Shown here: positions 9,297 through 17,611 of the stretch, piece after piece
Position numbering within the stretch: position 1 is the first letter of the stretch
How the letters are laid out: each line of letters starts with the position of its first letter
The notes under the pieces: model-generated
Told to the model about the DNA's origin: nothing
The model's database searches: none
What the model saw: only the letters and a program-made list of their open reading frames with translations
Program-made: the position numbers and the translations under genes
Assembly (NCBI GenBank): GCA_003158115.1
Contig: PMGM01000060.1
Coordinates: forward strand, 490 to 38,373
Reading direction: 5' to 3'
DNA from: Methanobacterium sp.
Lineage (GTDB): Archaea > Methanobacteriota > Methanobacteria > Methanobacteriales > Methanobacteriaceae
DNA: 37,884 nucleotides

Positions 9297-9935
9297 ATGA
9301 CAAGGAAAACTATTCTTTGCTACGGCGACTCAATTACATGGGGTTACAACCCGGCCAATACCAATAGAATGACATTTGATGAACGATGGCCCGGAGTGTT
9401 AGATAATGGATTGGGCGAAGATTACAAAGTTATAGAAGAAGGATTAAATGGTAGAACTACAATTAGAGATGATCCATTTAACAACAGTTATAAAAATGGT
9501 TTGAAATATTTAATTCCTTGTCTTGAAAGCCATAAACCCATAGATTTATGCATTTTACTCTTGGGAACTAATGATCTTAAAAAAAGATTTGGATTATCTG
9601 CAATAGAAATTGCTCACGGAATTAGAATACTGGTAGATACCATAAAAAAAAGTGCAGCAGGTCCTGGTGGATTAGCACCCAAAATTCTTCTAATGGTACC
9701 ACCATATATTAAAAAGCTTAACAATTTTTCATATGAATTCGAAGATTCGTATCAAAAATCATATAATCTACCAGATCATTATGCACAGATATCTAAAGAC
9801 TATAACTGTGAATTTCTTGATACCTCCAAGAAAATTGTAGCCAGCGAAATAGATGGTGTACATCCCGATATGGATGAACATCTTAAACTTGGAAAAGCAG
9901 TCATTGAAATGGTTAAAATTATTATGGGTAATTAA
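9297..9935 (+). CDS. SGNH/GDSL-family hydrolase (esterase-like)
   Basis: A 212-residue cytoplasmic hydrolase. Block I is CYGDSITWG with Ser12 as nucleophile; block II Gly is in GLNGRTT; block III is LLGTNDL with the oxyanion Asn; block V is DGVHPDMDEH, giving Asp and His of the triad. All catalytic positions of the SGNH superfamily are present. No signal peptide is visible. The family includes arylesterases, lysophospholipases and acetyl-esterases; the substrate here is unknown, though the GRTT and GTNDLK motifs are close to the arylesterase branch. It lies 76 bases before aroE on the same strand. No clear ribosome binding site precedes the ATG. Confidence 0.85.
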   Translation: MTRKTILCYGDSITWGYNPANTNRMTFDERWPGVLDNGLGEDYKVIEEGLNGRTTIRDDPFNNSYKNGLKYLIPCLESHKPIDLCILLLGTNDLKKRFGLSAIEIAHGIRILVDTIKKSAAGPGGLAPKILLMVPPYIKKLNNFSYEFEDSYQKSYNLPDHYAQISKDYNCEFLDTSKKIVASEIDGVHPDMDEHLKLGKAVIEMVKIIMGN

Positions 9936-10011
9936 AATGACATGGTATCATATAATTCAAATAGAAATCATACTAAAATTTAATAAAATCAAATGTAGGA
10001 AGTAACTTTAA

Positions 10012-10872
10012 ATGATAACAGGTAAAACAAATGTTTTTGGGATCATTGGCGACCCGGTGGAACATTCTTTATCACCTGGAATGCACAATGCAGCATTTAA
10101 CAGTATAGGTTTGGATCATATCTATGTACCTTTCAAGGTGAAAACAGAGGAACTGGAGGATGCTATAAATGGGGCCCGTGCAATGGGGATCAGGGGATTA
10201 AATGTTACAATACCTCATAAAACTGAGGTTATCAAATATTTAGACTATCTCGATATTGCTGCAGGATTAATAGGCGCAGTTAACACAATTGAATTCGGTG
10301 AAAATGGAGCAATAGGTCATAACACGGATGGTGTAGGTGCAATAAGGGCAATTGAGGATTTTACACCTGTAAAGGAAAAGAAGATTATGGTTTTAGGTGC
10401 AGGGGGAGCTGCAAGAGCAATTGCATTCCAATTACTTCTTAGTGAAGCAGAAAGTCTTGTGATTTCGAATAGGACAATAGAAAAAGCTCAAGAACTCAAG
10501 GATGATCTAATTGAAAAACTTGACCAGGAAGTTATAATAACAGATCTAGGCATAGATCTAGAAAAAGAACTGGAAGATACAGATATACTGATAAACACCA
10601 CTCCAATTGGGATGTATCCCCATATAACTCATAAACCCTTAGTAACTGCCGATATGATGCATAAAGATTTGATAGTTAATGACATAGTTTACAATCCACT
10701 TAGAACTGGACTGATAATGGAAGCTGAAAAGGCAGGTGCGAAAACTATCTCGGGCATTAAAATGTTAATGTATCAAGGAATTGAATCGTTTAGAATATGG
10801 ACTGGAATTGAACCACCAATTGACGTTTTCCAAAGTGCACTTTTGAAAGAAATGAATCTTGAAAAATTCTAA
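10012..10872 (+). CDS. aroE: Shikimate dehydrogenase
   Basis: A 286-residue NADP-dependent enzyme reducing 3-dehydroshikimate to shikimate in aromatic amino acid synthesis. Substrate-binding motifs are GDPVEHSLSPGMHN at the N-terminus, NVTIPHK (about residues 63-69, catalytic Lys) and HNTDGVG. The nucleotide-binding motif is LGAGGAARAI (about 127-136), followed by NRT for the NADP phosphate. The end carries GIKMLMYQGIESF. The ATG follows a GGAAGT site. It is separate from aroD (15922-16587) by about 5 kb. It lies 74 bases upstream of the TatD-like gene. Confidence 0.95.
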   Translation: MITGKTNVFGIIGDPVEHSLSPGMHNAAFNSIGLDHIYVPFKVKTEELEDAINGARAMGIRGLNVTIPHKTEVIKYLDYLDIAAGLIGAVNTIEFGENGAIGHNTDGVGAIRAIEDFTPVKEKKIMVLGAGGAARAIAFQLLLSEAESLVISNRTIEKAQELKDDLIEKLDQEVIITDLGIDLEKELEDTDILINTTPIGMYPHITHKPLVTADMMHKDLIVNDIVYNPLRTGLIMEAEKAGAKTISGIKMLMYQGIESFRIWTGIEPPIDVFQSALLKEMNLEKF

Positions 10873-10946
10873 TATATAAATTATAATCAGATTTTAATTT
10901 AGAATAAAAAAAAGAATGGAAAGAAATGAATTAGTGGAGGAGTTAT

Positions 10947-11795
10947 ATGGATAATATTCCTGTTACAGACAACCACATACATGTAGATCCTTTAAATGGT
11001 GAGGGGCCAATTGATGTGGCTAATAAATTTCACAGATCTGGTGGTAGTTGTATGATAGTTCCTAACAAACCTACCTGGACAGTAAATGAGAACTGCTCTT
11101 TTCAGGATGCAATGGAACTGGTAATAGAACATGTTGAAGATATTAATAAAGAAACAGAAGTTAAAGCCTTTGCTGTGGTAGGTGCTCACCCTGCAGAACT
11201 ATCCCGTAGAGTCAAGGCGGGTATGGAAGTTGATAAAGCCGAGTTATTGATGAAAAATGCACTTAAAATAGCTCAGAAACTAGTTTTAGAGGGAAAAGCT
11301 GTGGCAATTGGTGAAGTTGGAAGACCCCACTATGATGTATCTCCCCAAGAACTAGATGCTCATAATAGACTTATCATCCATGCCATGGAACTTGCAAAGG
11401 ATGCAGGATGTTCAGTTCAGCTTCACACAGAAACAGCAGGGACAGAACAATTTTTAGAATTTGCTAAAATGGCTGATGAAGTTAAACTTCCTAGAAACAA
11501 GGTTATAAAACATTTTTCAGGTGCATATGTTCTTAAAACTGAAAATCATGGACTTACTCCTTCTTTGATATCAACTAGAGACGTTATTAAAGAAGGTCTT
11601 AAAAAAGGGAAAAATTTTTTGATGGAAACTGACTACCTTGATGATAAAACTCGTCCAGGGGCAGTATTAGGTCCAAAAACAGTTCCAAAACGTACACATG
11701 AACTTATAAGGCAAGGATTATTAAATGAAAAAGATGCTTATAAAATCCATGTTACCAATGTTGAAAATGTTTACAGTGTTGATCTCGAAGTATGA
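10947..11795 (+). CDS. TatD-related metal-dependent hydrolase
   Basis: A 282-residue amidohydrolase-fold protein. Metal-binding residues appear in the expected order: DNHIHVDP at residues 6-13, Glu in AIGEVGRPHY, His in VQLHTETA, His in VIKHFSG and Asp in METDYLDD. This belongs to the archaeal TatD-like group; bacterial TatD is a 3'-5' exonuclease, but the activity of the archaeal branch is not established. The ribosome binding site GTGGAGGAG is strong. It is the last plus-strand gene of its cluster and converges on the 11837-12415 gene with a 41-base gap. Confidence 0.85.
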   Translation: MDNIPVTDNHIHVDPLNGEGPIDVANKFHRSGGSCMIVPNKPTWTVNENCSFQDAMELVIEHVEDINKETEVKAFAVVGAHPAELSRRVKAGMEVDKAELLMKNALKIAQKLVLEGKAVAIGEVGRPHYDVSPQELDAHNRLIIHAMELAKDAGCSVQLHTETAGTEQFLEFAKMADEVKLPRNKVIKHFSGAYVLKTENHGLTPSLISTRDVIKEGLKKGKNFLMETDYLDDKTRPGAVLGPKTVPKRTHELIRQGLLNEKDAYKIHVTNVENVYSVDLEV

Positions 11796-11836
11796 TTTAT
11801 ATTTACAGATTTGTTTCTATGTAAAATAAAATTATT

Positions 11837-12415
11837 TTAATGTCCACCACTTATTAAGAAGCTTACAACTCCAATAAGAACGCCTATTAATACGATTTCA
11901 ATACTAGTTTTTACAAGACTTTTTCTTGATACTTTCCCTAGATAAATACCTAAAATTACCAGAGCAAAGAAACAGAGAGTTATTGTGGTTAATGTTGCGG
12001 TGATCCTGTTAGGAATTAAAATAAAAGGTAAAACGGGTACAAATGCACCAATAAAACTTGAGAAACCATGAACGAACATACTCATATAAACTCTTTTTTT
12101 AGCTTGTCTGTGTATTAGAGTATCATCAAGGGCTCCTTCTTGAATTACCATCTTTTGTTCGAGTTCCCTTAGATTACGTGCTTCTTCAGCCCTCTCACCT
12201 ATAAAAGATCCAAAAGCATTTGATAATGAAAGTGCAATACCTCCGCTTAAACCTGTTAAACCAATTACATAGTTTGGAATATCTAATCCGCCCGCATTGG
12301 CAACTCCACTTGCTGCTAAAGTCACTCCCATAACTGCTAATATCCCGTCAAGTGTTCCTAGAGCAATATAACGGCTCATTTTTAGATATTCTTGTATAAA
12401 TTCAGATAATTTCAT
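11837..12415 (-). CDS. CCC1/VIT1-type membrane protein (TIGR00267-like)
   Basis: A 192-residue protein with about five hydrophobic segments: near residues 20-38, 45-70, 105-130, 135-155 and 170-188. The start GTLDGILAVMGVTLAASG and the SFGSFIGERAEE-like stretch match the archaeal TIGR00267 group of the CCC1/VIT1 superfamily, whose eukaryotic members move Fe2+/Mn2+ into vacuoles. Transport is not proven for this branch. The open frame reaches a TTG six codons further out, but the GGGAGAA site lies inside that extension and serves the ATG at 12415. It shares a 155-base upstream region with the 3' end of hmgA. Confidence 0.75.
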   Translation of the reverse strand: MKLSEFIQEYLKMSRYIALGTLDGILAVMGVTLAASGVANAGGLDIPNYVIGLTGLSGGIALSLSNAFGSFIGERAEEARNLRELEQKMVIQEGALDDTLIHRQAKKRVYMSMFVHGFSSFIGAFVPVLPFILIPNRITATLTTITLCFFALVILGIYLGKVSRKSLVKTSIEIVLIGVLIGVVSFLISGGH

Positions 12416-12570
12416 TATAAAAAATTCTCCCAAAATTATAGTTAATTCTATGATAAAGACAATTAGGTTAATTCCTAAATTCTTAAATTTTACACATGGT
12501 TATCGATATCAAAAAAATATATATTTTTGTATAAAAATATTTTAATTTTTAAAATAACATGAAAAAACAA

Positions 12571-13779
12571 TCATCCCCTCCCCAGATCCTTATGTGCCCG
12601 TGCTAGATGACCTGCTGCCAGTGCACCCATCAAAGAAAGTTCACCTGCTAAAACAGTTCCTGAGATGATTTCTGCAAACTTACCAACTTTACCTGCCCCA
12701 TAGACACCCATAATATCTAGGCATTCTTTGGCTGTTTCGAGCCTGGTTCCTCCCCCAAAGGTAGCAATTGGCACATCTGGAAGTGTAACTGAGAAGTAGA
12801 GATCTCCATTAACTTCTTCAGCTACCGTAATCCCTAGACTTCCTTCTACAATATGGGCTCCATCTTGACCTGTTGCTAGGAATATAGCACCTATCATATT
12901 GGCATAATGTGCGTTAAAACCCATACTTCCTGCAATTGCAGATCCTATTAAATTTTTCGTGATATTAACTTCTACAATAGCTTCAGGTGTTGTTTTAAGT
13001 TTTTTTTCAACTACTTCTCTTGGAATTGTAATTTCTGCTATTATGCTCTTGCCACGGCCTTCAATAAGATTCAAAGCAGATGGTTTTTTGTCAACACATA
13101 CATTTCCACTTAGAGTTACCACATGGGCAGATGTTTCTTTAATTAATGTTTCTAGGGCAGTTTCGGTTGCTATGGTAACCATATTCATACCCATACTATC
13201 TCCGGTAGTATAAACAAACCGGGGATAAACATATTTTCCAACTACAATAATAGGATCTATTTTAACCAGTTTACCATGTCTAGTAGTTTTTTCAGCAGCT
13301 TCTTTAAGATCCTTGAAATGTTTTATTATCCAATTCTTTACTTTCAGAGCTTCCACAACAGATTCTGTTTTAATAATAGGAGCTCTTGTCATTTTATCAT
13401 CAATTATTCTTGCTATTGTGCCGCCTGATGCTTTTATAACAGAAAATCCTCTGTTTACAGATGCAAGAAGTGCACCTTCTGATGTTGCTAGTGGAATATA
13501 ATAATTTCCATCAGCATGTTCTCCATGAACTTCAAGGGGTCCTGTTATCCCAACAGGTATTTGAACAGCTCCAATAGGATTTTCTATATTCTTTTTTAAT
13601 GCTTCTTCCATTGAAAGTGAGTACTTAGATATATGATCCAAATGGGTTTCTGATATGGTTTCAACAAATTTTCTACGTATATCCACAGATTCTTTAATAG
13701 TTTCTGTGTATTTCTCTATTTCATGAAGTTTAATATCTCCATTCAATAGTTTTTTTATGATTTCGTTTTCTTCTACCAT
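12571..13779 (-). CDS. hmgA: Hydroxymethylglutaryl-CoA reductase (class I)
   Basis: A 402-residue NADPH enzyme making mevalonate for archaeal isoprenoid lipids. Catalytic positions are visible: Glu in ATSEGALLASVNRG, the DDKMTRAP stretch, Asp in ATGQDGAH and His in the AGHLARAH stretch at the C-terminus; GSMGFNAH and FGGGTRL are family signatures. It is the soluble class I form without membrane anchor, normal for archaea. A GTG three codons upstream also opens the frame, but AAGTGAG lies at proper distance to the ATG at 13779. sucD lies upstream on the same strand with a 142-base gap. Confidence 0.96.
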   Translation of the reverse strand: MVEENEIIKKLLNGDIKLHEIEKYTETIKESVDIRRKFVETISETHLDHISKYSLSMEEALKKNIENPIGAVQIPVGITGPLEVHGEHADGNYYIPLATSEGALLASVNRGFSVIKASGGTIARIIDDKMTRAPIIKTESVVEALKVKNWIIKHFKDLKEAAEKTTRHGKLVKIDPIIVVGKYVYPRFVYTTGDSMGMNMVTIATETALETLIKETSAHVVTLSGNVCVDKKPSALNLIEGRGKSIIAEITIPREVVEKKLKTTPEAIVEVNITKNLIGSAIAGSMGFNAHYANMIGAIFLATGQDGAHIVEGSLGITVAEEVNGDLYFSVTLPDVPIATFGGGTRLETAKECLDIMGVYGAGKVGKFAEIISGTVLAGELSLMGALAAGHLARAHKDLGRG

Positions 13780-13921
13780 TTTACTCACTTAAAAAGATTA
13801 TAATTTAAATTTTAAATGAAACTCAAGTGATGATAAACAATTCTATGAATCACTAAAAATTAGTTATCTCTAAATAATATTTACATATTTTGATATGGAA
13901 ATTGTGTTATATAAAAAAGGT

Positions 13922-14782
13922 TTATATAAGTTCCCAGATCAGATCTGCAATTTCTGAAGGTCTTTCAGCTACATAAACACCTGAATCTTCAAGTGCTTCA
14001 ATTTTACTTGCAGCAGTACTACTATTTCCCTCAATTATCGCACCTGCATGTCCCATTCTTTTACCTGGGGGGGCTGTTACTCCTGCAATGTATGCTACAA
14101 CAGGTTTGGTGATATTTTTGTTTATAAATTTTGCTGCTATTTCTTCGGCATTTCCACCGATCTCACCGATCATTACCATGGCTGCTGTGTTGTCATCGTC
14201 TTCAAACCTTTGGAGAACATCTGCAAAGTCAAGACCCACAACAGGATCACCACCAATTCCTATACATGTACTTTGGCCCATTCCCGAATCAGTTACTTGA
14301 TTTGCTACTTCGTATGTTAAAGTCCCACTTCTTGAAACAATTCCCACATTTCCTTCGTTGAATATGTGTGTTGGCATAATTCCTAGTTTTCCAACTCCTG
14401 GACTTATTATTCCGGGAGTATTTGGGCCTATAATTGTTGTTTTTTCCCTTTTTGCATACTCTACTATTTCCATTGTATCGTGTACTGGTATGTGTTCCGT
14501 AATTATTACTGCAAGATCTAATTGGGATATGGCTTCAAATGCAGCATCCTTAGCAAAGGGTGCTGGCACAAATATTATTGATGCATTGATATCATGTTCT
14601 TCCTTAGCTTCTTCAATGGAATTGTAGATTGGAAGTTCACCAATGTTTTGACCGCCCTTTCCAGGACTTGTTCCTGCAACTATTTTGGTGTGATAGTTTA
14701 GCATTTGTTCAGTGTGAAATGATCCCTGTTTTCCTGTAATTCCCTGTACAACACATCTGGTGTTTTTATCAAGAATTATCAT
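13922..14782 (-). CDS. sucD: Succinate--CoA ligase (ADP-forming), alpha subunit
   Basis: A 286-residue subunit that binds CoA and carries the phosphohistidine. The CoA-binding Rossmann region begins [15 protein letters not shown]; the [11 protein letters not shown] motif and the active His in RMGHAGAII are present. The beta subunit (sucC) is not in the window, which fits the dispersed TCA genes of Methanobacteriales, where the enzyme works in the reductive branch to 2-oxoglutarate. The frame opens at a GTG, but GGGCGTGA overlaps that GTG and positions the ATG at 14782 as the start. It lies 66 bases downstream of the 14849-15571 gene. Confidence 0.95.
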   Translation of the reverse strand: MIILDKNTRCVVQGITGKQGSFHTEQMLNYHTKIVAGTSPGKGGQNIGELPIYNSIEEAKEEHDINASIIFVPAPFAKDAAFEAISQLDLAVIITEHIPVHDTMEIVEYAKREKTTIIGPNTPGIISPGVGKLGIMPTHIFNEGNVGIVSRSGTLTYEVANQVTDSGMGQSTCIGIGGDPVVGLDFADVLQRFEDDDNTAAMVMIGEIGGNAEEIAAKFINKNITKPVVAYIAGVTAPPGKRMGHAGAIIEGNSSTAASKIEALEDSGVYVAERPSEIADLIWELI

Positions 14783-14848
14783 TATTGTCACGCCCTAAAA
14801 TTTTTATTATTACAATTAAAATATTTTTAATACAGTTTTATGAAATTC

Positions 14849-15571
14849 TCATCCTAAAATTCTCATCCTTTGTGATAGTGGAACTGCAAGATCCATAACA
14901 TTACCGTTCATATAAGCAGAAACAGACATTATAACACTTCCAGGGATTACATGAGATGGTGTGCCGCGTTTTACAAGATAAACATTTTTGTTTCCAAGTG
15001 CAGCTCCTACCATGGCTCCTGCAACCACTCCTACACTTTCAATATTCTCAATGGTAGCAACTACTACTGGATCATCTGTTTCATCTGAAACATATCCTAC
15101 ACCTGGTATTTTGACGGTTCCATTTACTCCGCCACCTATATCTGTAATATTCTCCATGCCGGTTGCAGCATCTATTGAAGATTTCACAACATTTTTAACG
15201 AAGGGTTCCCCACCGTATGTGTCAAAGGCCAGTATAATAGCATCAGGATAACGATCTTGGTTTATTTTAGCTTCTGCATAGGATATTCCTTCACCAGCAC
15301 CATCGGGTGTTTCAGAAATACCTGCAATATCGCCTATATCTTCTCCATTTTCCCTTAAAATCTCAACTATGGCTTTGTTAATTGTTTCAAGCTTATCATC
15401 AGGGACAAATGCACTTATAACTAGGTCATCACCGGTAATATTTGTTAAAGCTGCTTTATTTGCACCGATATCTAAAAGTTTAGGTATAGCCTTTTCAATG
15501 TTGTTTATCATACTTTGGCTGCATGAAACGTCGTTATTTGAAACGTCTGCACCAATAGATGTTAATTTCAA
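14849..15571 (-). CDS. Conserved protein of unknown function upstream of sucD
   Basis: I do not recognise this 240-residue protein with certainty. It has no signal peptide or membrane helix. A first half alternates charged helices and strands; the second half is glycine-rich (DIGGGVNGTV, VGVVAGAMVGAALG) and ends with a polar, probably conserved segment containing RGTPSHVIPGSV and GNVMDLAVPL. The glycine-rich middle could form a ligand-binding fold, but no standard P-loop or Rossmann motif is present. The start is TTG, placed directly after AAGGGTGATCAA. It sits with sucD and hmgA on one strand and divergent from aroD. Confidence 0.8.
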   Translation of the reverse strand: MKLTSIGADVSNNDVSCSQSMINNIEKAIPKLLDIGANKAALTNITGDDLVISAFVPDDKLETINKAIVEILRENGEDIGDIAGISETPDGAGEGISYAEAKINQDRYPDAIILAFDTYGGEPFVKNVVKSSIDAATGMENITDIGGGVNGTVKIPGVGYVSDETDDPVVVATIENIESVGVVAGAMVGAALGNKNVYLVKRGTPSHVIPGSVIMSVSAYMNGNVMDLAVPLSQRMRILG

Positions 15572-15921
15572 TTGATCACCCTTCCATTCAAGTTTGTTTT
15601 GTGAAATTGATGTATAATGAGGTTAACATACATCATATATCATACAATCCATTTTTATTAAATGAAATCATCTATGATTCTATTAATAAATTATCAATCG
15701 TTAATATATTTCTTATAATTCATTCTAATCGCTATAGGGCTATATTGGGGGAACTTGTTTTTATAGATTTTTGTAACTTAATCCATTGCATTCTAATGGA
15801 ATTTTATCAAGTTGCAATATTATTAATTATAATTAACTCCAAAATATATTATGCTCAAAACTTAAAAATCAATTACTATGCTAAACTGGTCAAATATGAT
15901 AATATGGAGTTGTGATGTGAA
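15572..15921. other. 350-base divergent intergenic region
   Basis: This gap separates the divergent starts of the 14849-15571 gene and aroD. It is very AT-rich. An inverted repeat GATGTAT (15609-15615) and ATACATC (15628-15634) with a 12-base spacer lies just upstream of the minus-strand gene, next to a TATA-like GATATATG near 15635-15645. A TATA-like AAATATATTATG near 15841-15852 could serve aroD. An open frame crosses the gap on the plus strand, but it overlaps the neighbouring start and has the composition of random AT-rich sequence. Confidence 0.5.
15609..15634. promoter_or_regulatory. Inverted repeat GATGTAT-N12-ATACATC, candidate operator
   Basis: Perfect 7-base arms separated by 12 bases, between the minus-strand TATA-like element and the TTG start of the 14849-15571 gene. 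The location would let a bound protein block transcription start. Function is inferred from position only. Confidence 0.3.
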
Positions 15922-16587
15922 TTGTACAATAAAACAATGATATGTGTCCCAATTATTGAAAAAAATTATGATTCTATACTTGAAGCTGCTAGAAATTCTA
16001 TAAAAGCAGGTGCAGACATAATTGAACTTCGCATAGATGCAATGGATCATCCTAATCCTGATGAGGTTTCCAATATAATTAAGGATGTTAAATATCCTTT
16101 GATAGCAACCAACAGAATGATGGGGGAAGGTGGATTATTTAAGGGTTCTGAGGCTGAAAGAACTGATATTTTACTGGCAGCTGCTAAACATGCTGATTTT
16201 GTTGATATAGAACTTCAAACCGAGGAAGAATATTTGAATAAAATAATTAAAGCTTCAAAATCAACAATTATTTCTTACCATAATTTTGAAAAGACCCCAT
16301 CAGCAGAGATTCTTTTAAAAGTAGTAAATCAAGAAAGAAAACTTGGAGATATTGCTAAATTTGCTGTAATGCCAAAAAGCATTTCAGATACTTTAATTGT
16401 TTTAGATGTACTATCAAAAGTAGAGAAGACAATTGGTATATCTATGGGTGAGATAGGAAGATACACTCGTGTTGTGGCACCATTGTTCGGGTCTCCCATC
16501 ACATTTGCCTCTTTTGATAATATATCTGCACCAGGACAGCTAGACATTCACACAACTAGAGATTTTTTAGATAAAATTGTAAGATAA
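15922..16587 (+). CDS. aroD: 3-dehydroquinate dehydratase, type I
   Basis: A 221-residue TIM-barrel enzyme removing water from 3-dehydroquinate in the shikimate pathway. Family residues are Glu/Arg in ELRIDAMD, the proton-transfer His in ISYHNFEKTP and the Schiff-base Lys in FAVMPKS; the end has GSPITFASF. The frame opens at a TTG (15922) close to a GGAGTTGTGATG stretch; an ATG at 15937 would fit the usual family N-terminus (ICVPII) but has no ribosome binding site, so TTG is kept. The stop is followed 11 bases later by the ATG of the signal peptidase-like fragment. Confidence 0.94.
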   Translation: MYNKTMICVPIIEKNYDSILEAARNSIKAGADIIELRIDAMDHPNPDEVSNIIKDVKYPLIATNRMMGEGGLFKGSEAERTDILLAAAKHADFVDIELQTEEEYLNKIIKASKSTIISYHNFEKTPSAEILLKVVNQERKLGDIAKFAVMPKSISDTLIVLDVLSKVEKTIGISMGEIGRYTRVVAPLFGSPITFASFDNISAPGQLDIHTTRDFLDKIVR

Positions 16588-16598
16588 ATGGTGGGGTA

Positions 16599-16745
16599 AT
16601 GAGATTATCTTATTGGATAATTTTTGGATTACTATTGTTATCAATAATCGCATCGGCATCTGCAATATACACAGACTATGGAACAAATAAAATTAACTTA
16701 GTTATTAAAATGAATGGTAGATACTTACGTAACAAACGAATCTAG
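16599..16745 (+). pseudogene. Signal-anchor fragment, 5' part of the S26-like gene (frameshifted)
   Basis: An ATG at 16599, preceded by GGTGGGG, opens a 48-codon frame: MRLSYWIIFG, a hydrophobic stretch ending ASASAIY, then a polar segment ending in a TAG at 16743. This looks like a signal peptide or membrane anchor with nothing behind it. The next frame carries the S26-like domain, whose own ATG at 16714 lies inside this fragment and lacks a ribosome binding site. Removing one G from the GG at 16716-16717 joins the two frames smoothly. Either this is a real frameshift or an assembly error. Confidence 0.6.
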
Positions 16746-17244
16746 ATTTTCTGGTCCCAAATCACAAGAAATGATGCAGAATATCAAACAAAATGTGATT
16801 ACTGCTATTGCATCACCAAAAAACACCGATGAGAGTATAAAATCAGATGTGAGGAATATAGCATCTAGATATGATTACAACGTAAATGTTAATATTGTAT
16901 CACAATATGGAATAGATGAGTTACCCTTATTTGTTACAGTAAATGACACATCAATGGTTCCAACACTAAAAAATGGTCAGGAACTAATTGTTCTTAGAAC
17001 TAATAATTTAAATGTTGGGGACATTGTAGTGGCAGTACACCCCAACTTTGGTTTAATAGTAAAAAGAATTTCCATGATTGAAGTTAACCAAGTTTATTTA
17101 ACTAGCGACAATAAAAAAGTTGAAATAATTAATCAAAAAACAACACTGCCAAACGGTACAGTAAAAACAATTAAAGAACAAAAATCATCATTAAATACTT
17201 GGTTTCCCAGAAACAATGTTATTGGTGTGGTTATGCTTAATTAA
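16714..17244 (+). CDS. S24/S26-family (signal peptidase I-like) protein
   Basis: A 176-residue frame whose second half resembles signal peptidase I. The Ser box is DTSMVPTLKNGQELIV (Ser80), then GDIVVAVHP, the Lys box GLIVKRIS (Lys117) and YLTSDNKK, ending in NNVIGVVML, the order seen in S26 enzymes. The general base is Lys here, not the His common in archaeal ER-type signal peptidases. The N-terminal 60 residues are polar with no membrane anchor, unlike the family; the missing anchor is found in another frame at 16599. It probably acts outside the membrane if the full gene is intact. Downstream, ywbE follows after 71 bases. Confidence 0.75.
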   Translation: MVDTYVTNESRFSGPKSQEMMQNIKQNVITAIASPKNTDESIKSDVRNIASRYDYNVNVNIVSQYGIDELPLFVTVNDTSMVPTLKNGQELIVLRTNNLNVGDIVVAVHPNFGLIVKRISMIEVNQVYLTSDNKKVEIINQKTTLPNGTVKTIKEQKSSLNTWFPRNNVIGVVMLN

Positions 17245-17315
17245 CCTATTTTTAAATGTTTATAAATACAATATTTTTTTAATTCAAATAAATTTATAAG
17301 TCAGGATATGATCAG

Positions 17316-17513
17316 ATGAATGGACAAAACAGAAAGAATATTCAAATTGGATCAGAAGTTTATATTATTCTCAAAAAAGATCAAAGAAGTGGAAAAAGGA
17401 CTAAAGGAATAGTTAAAGATTTTTTGACTAAAAAACGGTTCCATCCACATGGAATTAAAGTAAGATTACAAGATGGGCGGGTTGGAAGGGTTCAAGAAGT
17501 AATCGATAAATAG
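17316..17513 (+). CDS. ywbE: YwbE-family protein (DUF2196)
   Basis: A 65-residue basic protein. The pattern IQIGSEVYIILKKDQRSGKRTKGIVKDFLT followed by HPHGIKVRL and GRVGRVQEV (given here in pieces of the same chain) is the YwbE/DUF2196 signature: a small beta-rich fold found in bacteria and archaea. Its function is unknown; the small size, basic charge and barrel-like pattern suggest nucleic-acid binding, which is inference. The ATG follows GGATATGATC. It is last on the plus strand before convergent htpX. Confidence 0.85.
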   Translation: MNGQNRKNIQIGSEVYIILKKDQRSGKRTKGIVKDFLTKKRFHPHGIKVRLQDGRVGRVQEVIDK

Positions 17514-17524
17514 ATAAACATCGC

Positions 17525-17532
17525 TTTTTTTT
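17525..17532 (+). terminator. Oligo-T terminator after ywbE
   Basis: A run of eight T residues begins 12 bases after the ywbE stop, in the 98-base convergent gap before htpX. Oligo-T tracts are the intrinsic terminators of archaea. Confidence 0.5.
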
Positions 17533-17570
17533 GTTCGACTATCTTTTATAAGATGTATTGTAATATTATT

Positions 17571-17595
17571 AAAAAAAATTGTATCTAAAAAAAAA
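17571..17595 (-). terminator. Tandem oligo-T terminators after htpX (minus strand)
   Basis: Read on the minus strand, T9 (17587-17595) and T8 (17571-17578) follow the htpX stop within 17-41 bases. Two consecutive T-tracts are a usual archaeal arrangement. Confidence 0.5.
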
Positions 17596-17611
17596 TATTT
17601 ACTTGTCTGAA

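Noticed and set aside
13828..13860. Box C-like GTGATGA in the gap before hmgA, possible C/D guide RNA
   Set aside because: No box D (CTGA) or internal C'/D' motifs at the right distances; similar ATGATGA near 9233 also lacks a box D.
13922..14782. Missing sucC beside sucD considered as a lost or broken enzyme
   Set aside because: In Methanobacteriales the two subunit genes are commonly apart; sucD itself is complete with active His.
15559..15915. 118-codon open frame on the plus strand across the gap between the 240-aa gene and aroD
   Set aside because: It overlaps the start of the minus-strand gene, has no ribosome binding site, is rich in Ile/Asn/Tyr/Leu as random AT-rich DNA gives, and covers both promoters.
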